DNA of 64,000 nt from Crossaster papposus. Its lineage: Eukaryota; Echinodermata; Asteroidea; Velatida; Solasteridae. Location of the stretch: NCBI GenBank assembly GCA_037893245.1, contig JBAIAA010000119.1:1612001-1676000 (forward strand). Reading direction: 5' to 3'. Below are positions 40,294 through 53,546 of the stretch, one piece after another; the stretch's first letter is position 1; each line of letters begins with the position of its first letter. The position numbers and the translations under genes are program-made. The notes beneath the pieces were generated by a model. It was given only the letters and a program-made list of their open reading frames with translations, searched no databases and was not told where the DNA came from.

Positions 40294-41624
40294 TCAATAC
40301 TATAAAAGATGAAAAACCATCTTGTCCCTGGGCGCCGCCATCATGGAACACAGGGCCGCGCCATCTTGGCGCATGGTTGGCGCCATGTTTGAAAGACGCG
40401 GCGCTTTTGCTCGGGCGACTCAATGATTTAGTCCCTTCGTGTTGCCTTTTGGACAAATTTCACATTGTAAATACTTAAATATTACAACATTATCTTTATA
40501 AAAACACTCTGAAACATATCGCTATTACCTCAATTTCAACTTTGATCGTGCAAAAATGTCGCGAAATTGTATGTCGATCGTGGATATGAATATGCAATTT
40601 AGAAAAAGTGACTGCATTGCGTCAGTTGAGGGCGCACTGTCAGAAGGCCGCCTGTTGTTTTTTTAAAATCATGATTTTCACGTTAATCAGAAATCCCGAA
40701 GTGGTTCGTGTTGTTTACCGAACGATTCCTGTTAAAAATCATGAGACGCAGGCAGCATGCAAGCGAAGATGGACTGCCTATTGACATGAAGGAATAAGCC
40801 TTCTTATTCCTCCATGCTATTGAGTATTATTAGTTTGAAAGTCGGAAAGTATTTTTACAAAGATTGTTTTTATTCAGAGTCAATGGTATTCTACAGAGCC
40901 CCTAAAGGGACATATGACGAATACAAATCACCATTACGAAATAATTTGAGTTTTTTATTTCGTGCACTAAAAATAACTTATTTCGTGAGCTCGAAATGTT
41001 TTCGTGGCCACGAAATGACTTCGTGCGCTCCAAAAAATCTGTTCGTGAGCTCAAAATAATTTCGTGCGCTCGAAAGTCACAGTCACAGTTTTGGAACGTA
41101 AAAACAATGATTTATTCCTTTCGTGTTGCCTTCTGGGCAAATTTCTTCCCTTCACATTGTCAATACTCAAATATTACAATATTATCTTTCTAAAAACACT
41201 CCGAAACATATCGCTATTGCCTCAATTTTAACTTTAATCGTGCAAAAATGTCCTGAAGTTGTATGGGATCGTGGATATGAATATTCAATTTAGGGACGTG
41301 ACTGCATTACGCAGATTGTTTTTATTTAGAGTCATGGTATCCTACGGAGCCCCTAAAGGGACATATGACGAATACAAATCACCGTGACGAAATCATATGA
41401 TTATTTCATTTCGTGCGCTCGAAACCATTTTGTGCCCACGAAATCATTTCGTGCAATCGAAATAACTTATTTCGTGAGCTCAAAATGATTTCGTGCCCAT
41501 GAAATGATTTCGTGCGCTCGAAAACAATATTTTTGTGAGCTCGAAATTGTCTCGGTTTGTTCGTTATACAATGCATTATGTTCTTAGGACGTCAACAAGG
41601 TAAGTTACGATTCCACCCAGCTAG
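40294..41624 (+). mobile_element. Non-autonomous Helitron, copy 2 of the tandem pair
   Basis: Starts TCAATACTATAAAAGATG directly after the CTAG of copy 1 and ends CACCCAGCTAG, followed by T (41625), which completes an A/T target. The terminal hairpin is missing: the end corresponds to an internal CTAG of copy 1 at 40258-40261. Internal sequence is partly tandem-duplicated (CTTTCGTGTTGCCTTTTGG near 40433 and 41117). Confidence 0.8.
40785..40816. other. 32-bp palindromic micro-insertion with 7-bp duplication
   Basis: Relative to Helitron copy 1, copy 2 has an extra near-palindrome (CATGAAGGAATAAGCC...) flanked by CTATTGA on both sides (40778-40784 and 40817-40823). Confidence 0.75.
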
Positions 41625-41888
41625 TTGTTTCACACTTGAAGTCGGGGCGAACTGGAAGTGCAACATGGCGGACCCACGACTTCACTCTGTGAGCCAATGA
41701 AATGTCCAGGTGTAAAGTACAATGGGTACGGTACGTATGACATAATGTTTATAAATACAAAATGTACAGAGTAAATCCACTGACCTCTAAACCTGGACAT
41801 TTAGTTGGCACCTTCAGTTCGCGCCGACTTCAAGCGTTAGCACAGCAGAATATGGACAATGGTCCGTCCAGGTGTAGAGGTCAGTGAC
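41625..41888. repeat. Foldback element, copy 3, right part
   Basis: Continues 38790-38820. It ends TCCAGGTGTAGAGGTCAGTG. The inner arm is shortened relative to copy 2. Confidence 0.8.
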
Positions 41889-42740
41889 TAGTCCCCTTTG
41901 GAAAATTGCATAGCGCCCTCATACTTCAGCGAGGAGAAAGGAAAATTTGTTTGCCCATTAAATTTAACACAATATTGGAACAGGATGGACCCGCCAATAT
42001 ATGTATTAGGGAATTATTTAAAAAAAGTAAACATCGAAACTGGCAGAGCGGGATTTTAACCTGCGACCTTCAGGTTACCGTACAGTACTACCGACGCTCT
42101 ATACCAACTGAGCTATCTTGCGCCCTATGTTGGCGGTCTCCTAAATTGTCAGCACTCAATGAGAATACGACTTTGTAACTTATAATTCGTCAAACAGGTT
42201 CAAGTCCCGCCTTGCCAATTTCTTTGTTCAGTTTGAAATTTAGGAACTAGCTGAATGCCCCCCCCCCCCCCCCCCCCTTTAGGGTTGTGTACAATTGGGT
42301 GTGCAGGCAAACCGGCTAATTCTCCCACGCCTATCAACCTTGCATTGGGGTGTGGGGACAATTATTTATATTCACATAATTATGTAATCTGATATGCTTC
42401 AAAACTACGGTTCATGCAGATTCGAGATAGACTTTTTGTCAATAGAGGGCGCTAATTACATTTTCACCAAATAAAGTATGAGCTTAATGCCAAAAGGAGC
42501 CCCGGTTTTGTGCCAAATGGAGCCCATGGTAGCGAAAGGGATAAGGGAGCAGTGGGAATGAAAGCCGATTGTATTTATGTGACGTAAAGCTACAATGGTA
42601 AAGAGAGTGTATGCTTCATTGTATGCTTCATTGAGTCTATTATGGCACTCTTGGGATTGATAGGGTTATACTTACGAGTCAGATGAACCAGTGACATGCA
42701 GTGTATTTTGCGGTGTATTCTGCAGTGTGTTGAAACTTCT
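41889..42740 (+). repeat. Segment with tRNA-like copy 2
   Basis: Matches 4063-4930 and 56620-57480. The tRNA-like part at 42042-42123 (minus) has box B changed to GGTTAAAATCC. A C run lies at 42258-42278. No gene. Confidence 0.7.
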
Positions 42741-43320
42741 GAAGTCTCCTCATCTCGTTCCAAGATCCATTTTATTAACGCTGATAGTCTGAAGGGCTGA
42801 ATGGTCCAGTGAAAACACACTGAAAAGATGGGGAGGGTCGCGCGATGTGGAAATAATTTGAAGCAAGAATGGAGGGAAGGGGAGGGGGGGGTGGTAACCT
42901 CCCCTCCCCCACTTCTCCCCCTCCCCCACTTCTCCCCCTCCCCCACTTCTCCCCCTCCCCCACTTCTCCCCCCCCCCACTTCTCCCCCTCCCCCACTTCT
43001 CCCCTCCCCCACTTCTCTCCTTCCCCCACTATTACCCCCCTCCCCCACTCGTTTCCCCCTCCCCCACTTGTTTCCCCCTCTCCCACTTTGTTCCCCTCTC
43101 CCACTTTTTTCTCCCTCTCCTACTTTTCCCCCTCATCTACTTCCCCCCCCTCCCCCACTTGTCCCCACCTCCCCCACTTCTCCCCCTCCCACACTTTTTC
43201 CCCCTCCCACACTTTTTCCCCCTCCCACACTTTTCCCCCCACTACCCCCCTCCCCCGCTTCTCCCTTTCCCCCCTACTTCTCCCCCTCCCCCACTTTCCC
43301 CCTCCTTAGGTGATGCGTAA
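42740..43320. repeat. Pyrimidine minisatellite, copy 2
   Basis: 17-bp units of the ACTTCTCCCCCTCCCCC type from about 42898 to 43300, the most regular of the four copies. ORFs on both strands are artefacts. Confidence 0.9.
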
Positions 43321-46030
43321 GATATGAAGGAATTAAAGGTAAGATACACAAATGGTAATTGCTTGAATTATCATGAATGGGTGGATTTCGGGGTGTTGTA
43401 ATTTATAGTAAATATCATTTAACTGGGCTGTCCAGAGTTTTACAATCATGAATGCCGAGAAAAGGAAGAAAAACGGCGTTCGTTTTCGACCGGCGTCAGG
43501 CAGTTGTTCTTGTTCCCTCACGATCGGGTCTACGGAGCTCGCGGGTCTACGGAGGCCAAGCAATTTGCCCGTTCCGAACAGGCACATTTTGAACTAGCAC
43601 TGTACTAGTTTCAATTAAATAAAAAACGACTATCATTCTAATAGAGATATCTCTATTATAATATACATTTCACTATTTCTGATAGAGCTATCAGAAATAT
43701 AGAAATAATCATACAACTCCCAGTCAGTCATTAATACAACATTAAACATGAACGACTTTCAGATTTCAACAGTTACGATAATTAAATTTTAATGTATTTT
43801 TATTCTAAAAGTCTGGACATTATGCTACAAATGACTGAACTGAACATTTAGTAATCGTGTCCATACAGTGGTGAAGCTTCTTTATCCCTAACAGTCCTCA
43901 ATCCCCCAAAATCAATATGATTTTGCACACACCTTAGTTAGGGTTAAAGATCTTGTTTATTACATACAAACAAAAAAGATACAAAAGCCTTACTTGGTTT
44001 GACAATATTGACCAACTTGTTATTCAAAGTGCAATTGATAACAACCATTTTGTTTCTATAACTTTAACGTCCCTTGATTATGATGGGCATCACGAAACGA
44101 CATATTTAACATCAATTCAATAACTATAAATAAATTATATCAAACTATAAAATAAGTTTGTTTCTATTCAAAGGTACACACGTAGGATCAATTGCTTTTT
44201 ATGCATGGTACAAATCTGAACTAGCAAGGTACATTAAAACTGACACATTGATCAGCTCAGTGAAAAACTGTAAATTGTGTGAATGTTTTTATTTATTATT
44301 AATGTACATTTATTATCAACGTGCTAACATTTAAAATACAGTTAAATGAAACTGTGAATATTTCTCTAGCTTAATGATTGCTTAAAATCGTAAGTATGTG
44401 CATCATAAATAAAAGTATATTTAAGTTGCGGTTAATTGCTTTAAACCAATTTCCATTTAATTTGACATCTTGGTCACTCATTTTGAACATTGTCTCAGGA
44501 ATATTCGTCAATACGGATCAAATTCTTCTAATAATTATAAGCTTATAAATAATGCGGAAAGGCGGCATTCAGAGATCGAATTTGTCTTATTTCAATTAAT
44601 TTCAAACTTATCACACATCAGACTAATTTAATAAGCATCAGTTTGAAATTTATCTGAATTCGATCTCTGAATGCGGCCTTTGGGCAACAGCGTAGACGGA
44701 TTTGATCTGTAATAACGAAATTAAATGTTTAGATAGATTGACCACTTTTTGAAATTAATTGGTAAATGACTAAATTGGTGCATGCTACAAATCTGATCTA
44801 GCGAGGTACATTAACAATGACACATTGATCAGCTCAGTGAAAAACTACAAATGTTGTGAAAACCCTTGCTAATAATAATTAATAAGAGCAATATCTATCT
44901 TCAAGTTTTCCAAATAATGCCGGTCGTATCACATATGGACACCCCTCTCCACTCCTACAACAATTACATTAGTTTATTACTGCAGCTACACAACGCATCA
45001 ACTTGAAAACATCCGTTTTCATGCACAAAGCCCTGCCAAACACACTGCCGGAGTACATAATAGGATCCAACAGTAACTTAAGAGTTCTTCGCACATTCAA
45101 GAGAGCAGTGAACGGAGGCCTTCTCAGTGTCTGGTCCTCGATGCTATAATTCCTTACCCAAAACCCGCAACTTCTGGAGTTGTCCTTACCCGCGCATTTG
45201 TAACTTGTGAAAATACGCGTTATAAATCGTATTATATATCTATTATCATTAATAACGTGCACACATTTAAAATACAATTAATTAAAACTGTGAATCTTTC
45301 TCTAGCTTAATGATTGCTTAAAATCGTTAGTATGTGCATTACAAAATATTCGTGCTCAAATGTAAAGCCTAATTAAGTTGCGGTGAAATTGCTTTAAACC
45401 AACTTCCATTCAATTTCCATTGGTTACTCATTTCAAACAGTGTCTCAGAAATATTTGTCAATTCAGATTAAATTCTTCTAATACGCTTAATGCGGAAAGG
45501 CAGCATTCAGTAATCGAATTCGTCTTATATCAATCAATTTTAAATTTACGTTAATTAAACTAGTCTGGTGTGTGTTTGAGTCAAGCACACATCGGACTAG
45601 TTTAATTAGCATAAGTCTTAAATTAACTGATATAAGACAAATTCGATCTCTGAATGCTGCTTTTGGGCAACATCGTAGACGACATTGATCTCTAATGACA
45701 AAACGAAATGTATAAATAGAATGACCAAATTTGGAAATTAAATGTAAATAAATTGGTTTGGTAAAAGCGTGTGAAAGCGTGGTACCTTTTCAAGTGCATG
45801 TGTATACACATTATTATCCATATAGCCTTACGTTTTTTTTGGGTGTTATTCAAAATGCAATGCATCAGATTAGTTAAATGGAGCCTTTAAAAGATACATT
45901 TTATTTCTTTATATTGGCACTTCTAAAGCAGTTTTAGATTCCTTCTAAGTTTTCCTTCTAATTCCTTTCTTAGTTTGTATATGCCTGTAATATTCCTGAG
46001 AAACAGTGATGTCATCTGGGAGTGAGACTT
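43321..46030 (+). repeat. Module C, U2 copy
   Basis: Matches 5476-9060 and 58016-59740. Foldbacks near 44505-44720 and 45480-45690; LINE tail at 44987-45166. It passes straight into module M near 46030, without the CTL1 gene found at the same junction at 9.2-9.9 kb. Confidence 0.75.
44987..45166 (+). pseudogene. CR1/L2-type LINE 3'-end fragment, copy 2
   Basis: Translates to INLKTSVFMHKALPNTLP, NLRVLRTFKRAVNGG and LLSVWSSML with a stop before the end. More decayed than the copy at 8137-8322. Confidence 0.4.
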
Positions 46031-47534
46031 GCTTTAATAATTGTCAGTTGCTCTTGTTATTTTGATGAACCAATAAATGAGCTTTATATTAACAAACGCG
46101 GTGACTGTAAATGTAAAGCAGCCGTGCATAACGCTTTGTATAAAATTCGATACATTTAATTATTTAGGTGGCCTGCCCGTCGTATTTTACTCCTTCCCCT
46201 GTTCAAGTTGAGTATTCAACAAACCTTTGTGGAAATGAACTGAGGTAGAGCCTGACAGTTGACTGGTGGCGTGCTTCCGGACCCCTCGACTAAATTATCG
46301 TTTTCTAGAATTATTTTTGGTACAATGATTTTGTATTAAAACCACCCCTGAAAAATTGCTGCTAGCGCTATTATGTGACCGCATCCCTCGAATGAGTCTC
46401 AAGGACAGGTTTTTAAGGTATTTGCTATATCACTCAGGTTGACGCCTTATAATGTACAGTTGTTATTTGGGTGAAAGGGTTGACTGCTCCCCTTAATTTC
46501 TATAGTGTATGACACTGTTAAAAGGTGTATTTACTCAAAAGTAATTATGGCAACTGTGGTTGGGCCACATTATGGAAACTAAACAATTGCATGACATGGA
46601 AGAGAAATATCGTACCAAAACTTGACCTATCACTTTCGAAAATCTAAAATACATGTCGACTCGTGAAATCGAAGCACTCGTACAAAGATGAACATTTATT
46701 AAATAATTTTGTGGCGGTCATTGGATAAAAACTTATATAAGAGACTAAAATGTCTTTTGGGACACAATGTTTCATTCTCATAATCTTGAAGGACTTATTT
46801 TCATTTACAAACAAATCTAAAACGACCGTTGATTGTTGAAAGAGTGCAGGCGCGGATCTAGGATTGTTTTAGACGGGGGTTACACCCAAAACTGTAAAAT
46901 GCGAGCACAAAGCTCGTATTAAGTAGATGAAGGTTCAAAGAATTACATCGACAAGCAAACAGTTTTTTTCCCTATTTCTTGTATTGTTTAAAAGTAAAGA
47001 AAGATTGTAGGCATCCAGAAAAATGATTGCGCTAGATATCCTGTGTTTGTTAATTAAATTTAATTAAACGAAAATTAAATTTCATCATTCCGGACGGCGA
47101 TCGCGAAGAAAAAAACCAAGAACATTATAAATAAGAGCCACTGCCGACGCCGGTTGAAAAATAAATCCCCCATCCCTCTAATTCACCCATTTATGATAAT
47201 TTAAGCAATTACCAATGATGTATCCTACCCTTAAATTATTATTAATATAGGTGTAAACGAACGCGGAGACCGTGAATGTAAATTAGCCATTGCATGCCTA
47301 TGACGCTTTGTGTACAAAATCGATAAATTGTATTAAGTCGCCTGTCTGACTCATTTTAACAGTCCTTTTCCCTGTCCAAGTGAACTGAGGTAATATATCT
47401 ACTGAGGCATTGTGTAAAGTAATTATAATAAAGGAAACATTGTTTGCAATATTCATGAACGAATTGGCTTTGGTTAATTGTGAACGTGGACTTTATGGGA
47501 AGTATGATTCTACAGTGTAAGGTACGAGAACGAA
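45240..47534 (+). repeat. 3.2-kb tandem duplication, first copy (end of C plus M)
   Basis: Nearly identical to 48455-50712 at an offset of about 3.2 kb, including foldback, C/M junction and the GCAGGCGCGGATCTAGG segment. A TTAA empty site for the MITE is near 47475. No gene. Confidence 0.85.
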
Positions 47535-47942
47535 TTTACCCAATATTACCAGGGAGAATGTAACTGATATTTCTCAATTCACAACACAGCTACTGAAACC
47601 ACAGCATCAGTGGAACAATAACAGAAAGAAGTATCATGTTTGTGATACAAAACTGTACAAAGAGAAACTAATCTGGTACCAACACTACGATTATGTAGTG
47701 ACGGTGATTGGTGTATTCAGCGAAGACACAAACTGAAAAGAAAGTGTGCATTGTTAAAATAAATCAGACCTTCATTGTGCTAAATACGTTTGTACCCACA
47801 TACAAATCCAGCCGATATGGCCCTTATACCATTAGGTGCTCACTTCTAGAACCATTATTCATCATATCCGGCTGACCAGGACCTTTACAAATTGCATCAG
47901 CGCAATGATTTAACCAAACAAAATGTGTTCATTCATGTTTCT
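47535..47942. other. Unique non-coding segment
   Basis: No match elsewhere in the window and no ORF of note. It lies between the end of the first duplicated copy and the 151-bp repeats. Confidence 0.5.
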
Positions 47943-48460
47943 AGGTGTTCCCTTTCAAAAAATATGTTCTTTCTCTATCGTATGGCGGCCATCTATAATT
48001 TCTGGGTCAAAATTATTTCACAGCATCAAACCGATGTCTGAATCGGAATCCTTGTGGTCGACTTACACGAAAAAGTGTCTTCAGACATGGTTGTAGGTGC
48101 TCTGGTTCAAAAGTAAATTTTTCAAGATGGCGCCGGCGGCCATCTTGGATTTCTAGGTCAAGTTGATGTCATATTGTCAAACCGATGTCGGAATCGGAAT
48201 CCTCGAGGTCCACTTACCCCCAAAAGTGTTTTCAGACGTGATTCTAGGTGCTCTGGTTCAAACGTTAATTTTCCAAGATGGCGCCGGCGGCCATCTTGGA
48301 TTTGGCCCTCTAGCGAAAAATGCCGGTATTTTTGGGAGGGACCGGGGGGCTAATTTCTTTATAAATGGTCCATAGAAGTCAAATCCATCGTCAAACCTTA
48401 CTAGCCAGAGAATGGTCACGGAACTTATGTTTTGGACCCAACTATATATATATATTATCA
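47943..48460. repeat. 151-bp tandem repeat with paired CCATCTTGG/AAGATGGC motifs
   Basis: AGGTG starts recur at 47943, 48095 and 48246. Two and a part units share AACCGATGTCNGAATCGGAA and CAGACNTGNTTNTAGGTGCT. The second and third hold the near-palindrome AAGATGGCGCCGGCGGCCAT, which reads as two facing YY1-like sites. The tail to 48460 is unique. Confidence 0.8.
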
Positions 48461-50712
48461 TTAATAATGTTCACACATTTACAATACAATTAATTAAAAT
48501 TGTGAATCTTTCTCTTGCTAAATGATTGCTTAAAATCGTTAGTGTGTGCATTACAAAATATTCGTGCTCAAATGTAAAGCCTAATTAAGTTGCGGTGAAA
48601 TTGCTTTAAACCAACTTCCATTCAATTTCCATTGGTTACTCATTTCAAACAGTGTCTCAGAAATATTTGTCAATTCAGATCAAATTCTTCTAATACGCTT
48701 AATGCGGAAAGGCAGCATTCAGTAATCGAATTAGTCTTATATCAATCAATTTTAAATTTACGTTAATTAAACTAGTCTGGTGTGTGTTTGAGTCAAGCAC
48801 ACATCGGACTAGTTTAATTAGCATAAGTCTTAAATTAACTGATATAAGACAAATTCGATCTCTGAATGCTGCTTTTGGGCAACATCGTAGACGACATTGA
48901 TCTCTAATGACAAAACGAAATGTATAAATAGAATGACCAAATTTGGAAATTAAATGTAAATGAATTGGTTTGGTAAAAGCGTGTGAAAGCGTGGTACCTT
49001 TTCAAGTACATGTGTATACAAATTATTATCCATATAGCCCTACGGTGTTTTTTTGTGTTATTCAAAATGCAATGCAACAGATTAGTTAAATGGAGCATTT
49101 AAAAGATACATTTTATTTCTTTATATTGGCACTTCTAAAGCAGTTTTAGATTCCTTCTAAGTTTTCCTTCTAATTCCTTTCTTAGTTTTTATATGCCTGT
49201 AATAATCCTGAGAAACAGTGATGTCATCTGGGAGTGAGACTTGCTTTAATAATTGTCAGTTGATCTCGTTATTTTGATGAACCAATAAATGAGCTTTATA
49301 TTAACAAACGCGGTGACTGTGAAAGTAAAGCAGCCGTGCATAACGCTTTGTATAAAATTCAACACATTTAATTATTTAGGTGGCCTGCCGTCGTATTTCA
49401 CTCCTTCCCCTGTTCAAGTTGAGTATTCAACAAACCTTTGTGGAAATGAACCGAGGTAGAGCCTGACAGTTGACTGGTGGCGTGCTTCCGGACCCCTCGA
49501 CTAAATTATCGTTTTCTAGAATTATTTTTGGTACAATGATTTTTCATTTTAGCGCTATTATGTGACCGCATCCCTCGAATGAGTCTCAAGGACAGGTTGT
49601 TAGGTATTTTCTCTATCGCTCAGGTTGACACCTTATAATGTACAGTTGTTATTTGGGTGAAAGGGTTGACTGCTTCCCTTAATTTCTCTAGTGTATGACA
49701 CTGTTAAAAGGTGTATTTACTCAAAGGTAATTATGGCAACTGTGGTTGGGCCACATTATGGAAACTAAACAATTGCATGACATGGAAGAGGAATATAGTA
49801 CCAAAACTTGACTTATCACTTTCGAAAATCTAAAATACATGTCGACTCGTGGAATCGAAGCACTCGTACAAAGATGAAAATTTATTAAATAATGTTGTGG
49901 CGGTCATTGGATAAAAACTTATATAAGAGACTAAAATGTCTTTTGGGACACAATGTTTCATTCTCATAATCTTGAAGGACTTATTTTCATTTACAAACAA
50001 ATCTAAAACGACCGTTGGTTGTTGAAAGAGTGCAGGCGCGGATCTAGGATTGTTTTAGACGGGGGTTACACCCAAAACTGTAAAATGCGAGCACAAAGCT
50101 CGTATTAAGTAGATGAAGGTTCAAAGAATTACATCGACAAGCAAACAGGTTTTTTTCCTATTTCTTGTATTGTTTGAAAGTAAAGAATGATTGTAGGCAT
50201 CTAGACAAATGATTGCGCTAGATATCCTGTGTTTGTTAATTAAATTTAATTAAACGAAAATTAAATTTTATAATTCCGGACGGCGATCAAGAAGAAAAAA
50301 CCCAAGAACATTATAAATAAGAGCCACTGTCGACGCCGGTTGAAAAATAAATCCCCCATCCCTTTAATTCACCCATTTATGATAATTTAAGCAATTACCA
50401 ATGATGTATCCTACCCTTAAATTATTATTAATATAGGTGTAAACGAACGCGGAGACCGTGAATGTAAAGTAGCCATGCCTATAACGCTTTGTGTACACAA
50501 ATTGATACATTTTATTAAGTCGCCTGTCTGACTCATTTTAACAGTCCTTTTCCCTGTCCAAGTGAACTGAGGTAATATATCTACTGTGGCATTGTGTAAA
50601 GTAATTATAATAAAGGAAACATTGTTTGCGATATTCAAGAACGAATTGGCTTTGGTTAATTGTGAACGTGGACTTTATGGAAAGTCTGATTCTACAGTGT
50701 AAGGTACGAGAA
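48455..50712 (+). repeat. 3.2-kb tandem duplication, second copy
   Basis: See 45240-47534. Continues into a complete module P, unlike the first copy. Foldback at 48695-48905. Confidence 0.85.
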
Positions 50713-51240
50713 CGAATTGGAAAATATTATCACTGATCAACAAGACAAACAATGGAGATGTGGCAACAAACTTCAATGCGGAAAGAAAACAGAGAAGTTA
50801 TTTGAACTCTAAAGCCAACGATTTTCAACCTATGCATTTCACTGCACGGAGCACAGCAAAGGGAACCACGGTATAGCGTATATACACGTCCACCGCGTCA
50901 ACGAAGCATGATTGGCAACGTCAACGTATATTCACGTCCACCGCGTGTATGCCATACATGCCAGTCGTGTATACCCGTCCTCCGCAGCGCTAGCGGGTAA
51001 CTTTATGTTGTAAATACACGTTAACCGCAACAAACAAGGAACTTTTGCAGCGTATTACTGTGCCTGGCGGATTAACGCGACATCCGTGGATAGTAAACTA
51101 TTTTTCAGGCCTTGCCCGGGACGTATTTATTCGTCATCCGTCTTGTAACTCTGAAAGTGTTTGCGGACATATAAATCCTCCGGCGCGAATTGGTTAAGAA
51201 AGACCGAGCCCAGTACGCGATTTGTGGACATCTATGTATC
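50640..51240 (+). promoter_or_regulatory. Module P without lectin, joined to inverted A
   Basis: Same repeat motifs as upstream of CTL2, including GTATATACACGTCCACCGCG at 50878. It ends in the junction seen at 953 and continues as inverted A. Confidence 0.45.
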
Positions 51241-52140
51241 ACTATCAGTTTTGTTTTTTTAATGGCAAAACAGAATGAATTCTCCAAACCTTAAATTATG
51301 AGGTTGGACGGGTTGTGGTCAGGCGATTGAATTTCTGCCCTTGGGTCGCAGATTATTCGAAAATCATTATTCATTCTTGAAATGCAACCCGTGTCTGCAC
51401 CTATTTACACAAAGCTTTCTGGTGTAGCCAGTCCCACAAGAAGCCCCATCCTAAAAGAAGCCTTAATTTGGAAATTCCTCAAGTTTGATAAAGCATTAAT
51501 TATTAAAATGGCCAATGTTGACATTGCGGGGCGCCAGCGCCTATGAAAGTTTCCCACGTTTGTGACGAAAAGGGACATATTTTACCGCTTACTACTAGAG
51601 GAGCTGAAAGTACGTGAATCAGTTATATCGACATTTATTTCATTCAGTTTACATTCAAACAAAACCTATCAAACTACAATGTATTTATATATTGCAATCG
51701 TACTTTCAGATTGAAGTATTAAAACATTTGTCTTGAAGGTATTAGTATAGTAGGCACTTGGGCTAGAGCAGTCTTGTGCGTACACATACACAGTTTGAAG
51801 CAAGACGTCTTTGCTTTGAAACTCAGTTTAATTATACATGGGTACATTACAAAGTACATTACATTGTGAAGCGACATCAGAAGTTGAATATCCAAAGTAA
51901 ACAAATTCAAGGTTAATCGCAAATCAAAGAAAATGTTTGTTTCAATTGAACCAAAAATACTGGATTATTTACTGACCTGTTTCAATTAGCAAGCTAATTA
52001 AACTGGATATGAGTATTCATGACATTACAAATCCACTGTATTCAATACAATATAATTGATTTTTTTTTGAATGCACTCAAAAATAATACTTGCCCATCTA
52101 CAAAGTATTGTTTAAAATCGATTGAGAAGAAAGTAGCTTA
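51240..52140 (-). repeat. Module A, inverted copy 4
   Basis: Reverse complement of 1-952. The conserved ORF is readable on the plus strand at about 51323-51546. Confidence 0.8.
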
Positions 52141-52882
52141 AAATACGTGTTTACATTACAATCAACATTTTATTAATACACTTCATTAAAACGCAATTAA
52201 CATAATAATGTGAATTTTATTCAGAGTGATTTGGTTTTCTCCATTTAGTGTCATGTTTATTTGAATTCTCATTTAGCCAAATTGATTGCCTCTTTACAAT
52301 TTTTTATTTGTTTTAATAACCAGCAAAAATCTCTAGTCGAACCAGCTTTGCCAAATTGAATGATGATGATTAGGCGTCACGAAAAAGAACAACAAAATGC
52401 TAAATTGAACATGGTCGAATGGTCGAATTCGTAATTTGAAACACGGTGAAAACTGGAGAGGCAAAATCGCACAAAAATTAAATTGACTGCCGATTTGCCG
52501 AATTTGACTGGAAAAAATATAGATTTTAAACAAATTCTCGACGGAGAAATTGTAAATTGTAAATGAGAAATTGGCCTTGTTTTAACTGTTTGTAATGCCT
52601 GTGTAATTAAATGCCGCGTGACCTACAGTCCTCCAATCAAATGACAAGGATCTACTTGGGTGTTATATATTTTTTATAGTTAAATAACAAAGATCTACTT
52701 GGTGTTATGTACAAAAAGGAATGTTTTGCATTCGTGCATTGGTGAGAATATGTTCATTAGTTGAAAGATGAAACGATCCATTCAACTCATTTAATCTTTC
52801 AACCATTATTTATATACTGTTTCACGGCGTTTTGTGCTCACATTTGCGCTGGCTTTGAGATTTATATTGTTACGTCAGTGAT
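52141..52882 (-). repeat. Module D, inverted copy 3
   Basis: Reverse complement of about 17540-18191, part of the lectin 3' flank. No gene. Confidence 0.75.
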
Positions 52883-52886
52883 TTAA

Positions 52887-53259
52887 AGGTAGTATACACC
52901 ATTTTCAGATATCGAAAATATTTACTACCGAATTATTAAAAAATATCTTACTCATTTGAAAGTAAATAATGATTCTAGGCATCCAGCAAAATTATTGCGC
53001 TAGATATCCTGTAATTATTCCGGAAAATTGAATTTTAAAAAAGAAAATTCGCGATCGCCGGACGGCGATCGCGAAAACACAAAGATAACATCAGAATAAC
53101 TGCTCGACGCCGGTTGAAAACAAACGCTGTTTTTCATGCTTTTCTCAGCATTCATGATTGTAAAATTTCGAAAAGGTCAGTTAAAAGATATTTACTATCA
53201 ACCCCCCATATCCACCTATTCATGATAATTCAAGCAATTACCAATGGTGTATCCTACCT
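52887..53259. mobile_element. TTAA MITE in the CTL3 flank
   Basis: Bounded by TTAA at 52883-52886 and 53260-53263. TIRs AGGTAGTATACACCATT and AGGTAGGATACACCATT. The paralogous CTL2 flank (near 17527) has a single TTAA in the same sequence, so the boundaries are certain. An internal hairpin is at 53048-53075. Confidence 0.88.
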
Positions 53260-53546
53260 TTAAGCATGTTTTCCAACTAGGTTATAAGCGTGCCTTTTGC
53301 CGGACTTAGTGCGTACTGCTTACCGTCTTTATGAGATAGACGAAGGCTCTGTTAGCAGACAGTCGTGTGCTTAGCAGCGCCGTGAAATTGGGCCCAGGAA
53401 TTGTCCTAATGTCCTGTCTGACGGGAACGTGCTATATGGTATATGGTGCGAGTTACTCTCAGGGTGTGCACTAAGCTACAATAATAAGTGGTGATATCGC
53501 AAACATAACAATCAAGGTGCCTATTTTCATTATAACAAAAAGTCTC

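Noticed and set aside
40010-41560. CRISPR array from the palindromic units
   Set aside because: Units are palindromic with no unique spacers and lie in a eukaryotic Helitron.
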